Shown: one piece after another, positions 63,972 to 64,000 of the stretch | Numbering within the stretch: position 1 is the first letter of the stretch | How the letters are laid out: every line of letters starts with the position of its first letter | NCBI RefSeq assembly: GCF_001612805.1 | Contig: NZ_BDBD01000019.1 | Span: 248,001 to 312,000, forward strand | Length of the DNA: 64,000 nucleotides | Origin: Nocardia coubleae NBRC 108252 | Lineage (GTDB): Bacteria; Actinomycetota; Actinomycetes; Mycobacteriales; Mycobacteriaceae | Reading direction: 5' to 3' | The notes under the pieces: model-generated | The model's input: only the letters and a program-made list of their open reading frames with translations | Databases searched by the model: none | What the model was told of the DNA's origin: nothing | Position numbers and translations under genes: made by a program

Positions 63972-64000
63972 CTTTCCCCTGCTGTTCGCCCCGGCTTCAC

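Overview
The window is high-GC actinobacterial chromosome, and gene content and order point to the genus Nocardia or a very close relative in the Mycobacteriales. The pointers are a MceG-type ATPase, DUF3558 lipoproteins, a fused HadA/HadB mycolic-acid dehydratase, FprB, deazaflavin (F420) oxidoreductases, and the order yajQ-htpX-grcC-menJ seen in mycobacteria. Two classic housekeeping blocks, both on the minus strand, carry most of the translation and transcription genes: the str operon (rpsL-rpsG-fusA-tuf, 14.3-10.0 kb) and the stretch rpmG, hadAB, tRNA-Trp, secE, nusG, rplK, rplA, rplJ, rplL, mceG, rpoB, rpoC (58.2-41.3 kb). I see no phage, transposase or CRISPR array.

Region 0-10 kb is accessory: a partial glutamate racemase-like gene, a tiny KOW-domain protein, a ferredoxin reductase, an MFS exporter divergent from an XRE/MmyB-type regulator, a MarR regulator divergent from an NTF2-like lipoprotein, a second complete EF-G, two deazaflavin-type oxidoreductases and an alpha/beta hydrolase. 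Region 14.6-17.5 kb holds two DUF3558 lipoproteins, HPPD (tyrosine catabolism) and a divergent Lrp/AsnC regulator. Region 17.7-23.7 kb is the most coherent uncharacterised system: an amidohydrolase, a complete NMT1/SsuA-type ABC importer, an isopenicillin-N-synthase-like 2-oxoglutarate oxygenase and a GntR/FCD regulator run in one direction, with palindromic operator-like sites inside it. It looks like uptake plus oxidation plus hydrolysis of an unknown small, probably nitrogenous, compound.

Region 23.8-41.3 kb is a mosaic: an AlkZ-like DNA glycosylase candidate, quinone oxidoreductase, transmembrane Ser/Thr kinase, acyl-ACP thioesterase, FprB, SixA-like phosphatase, MerR plus aldo/keto reductase, GNAT plus pirin, ArsR plus SRPBCC, FAD monooxygenase, secreted protein, CGNR regulator divergent from an EamA exporter, cyanase beside the remnant of a formate/nitrite-type channel, and a PIN-domain toxin/antitoxin pair. 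Several of the small regulators have clear inverted-repeat operators at their own promoters.

Region 41.3-58.3 kb is the rpo/ribosomal block, with hairpin terminators after rpoC, mceG, rplL, rplA, nusG and rpmG. The terminators divide it into separate transcription units, and a plus-strand MFS gene sits between rplA and rplJ. Four tRNAs (Trp, Met, Thr, Tyr) lie at 56.6-58.8 kb. Region 59-64 kb holds yajQ, htpX, a polyprenyl diphosphate synthase divergent from a menaquinone reductase-like flavoprotein, a DUF2505 protein and a DUF3592 membrane protein. Resistance hot spots read as wild type: rpoB has the susceptible RRDR residues, and rpsL has K43 and K88.
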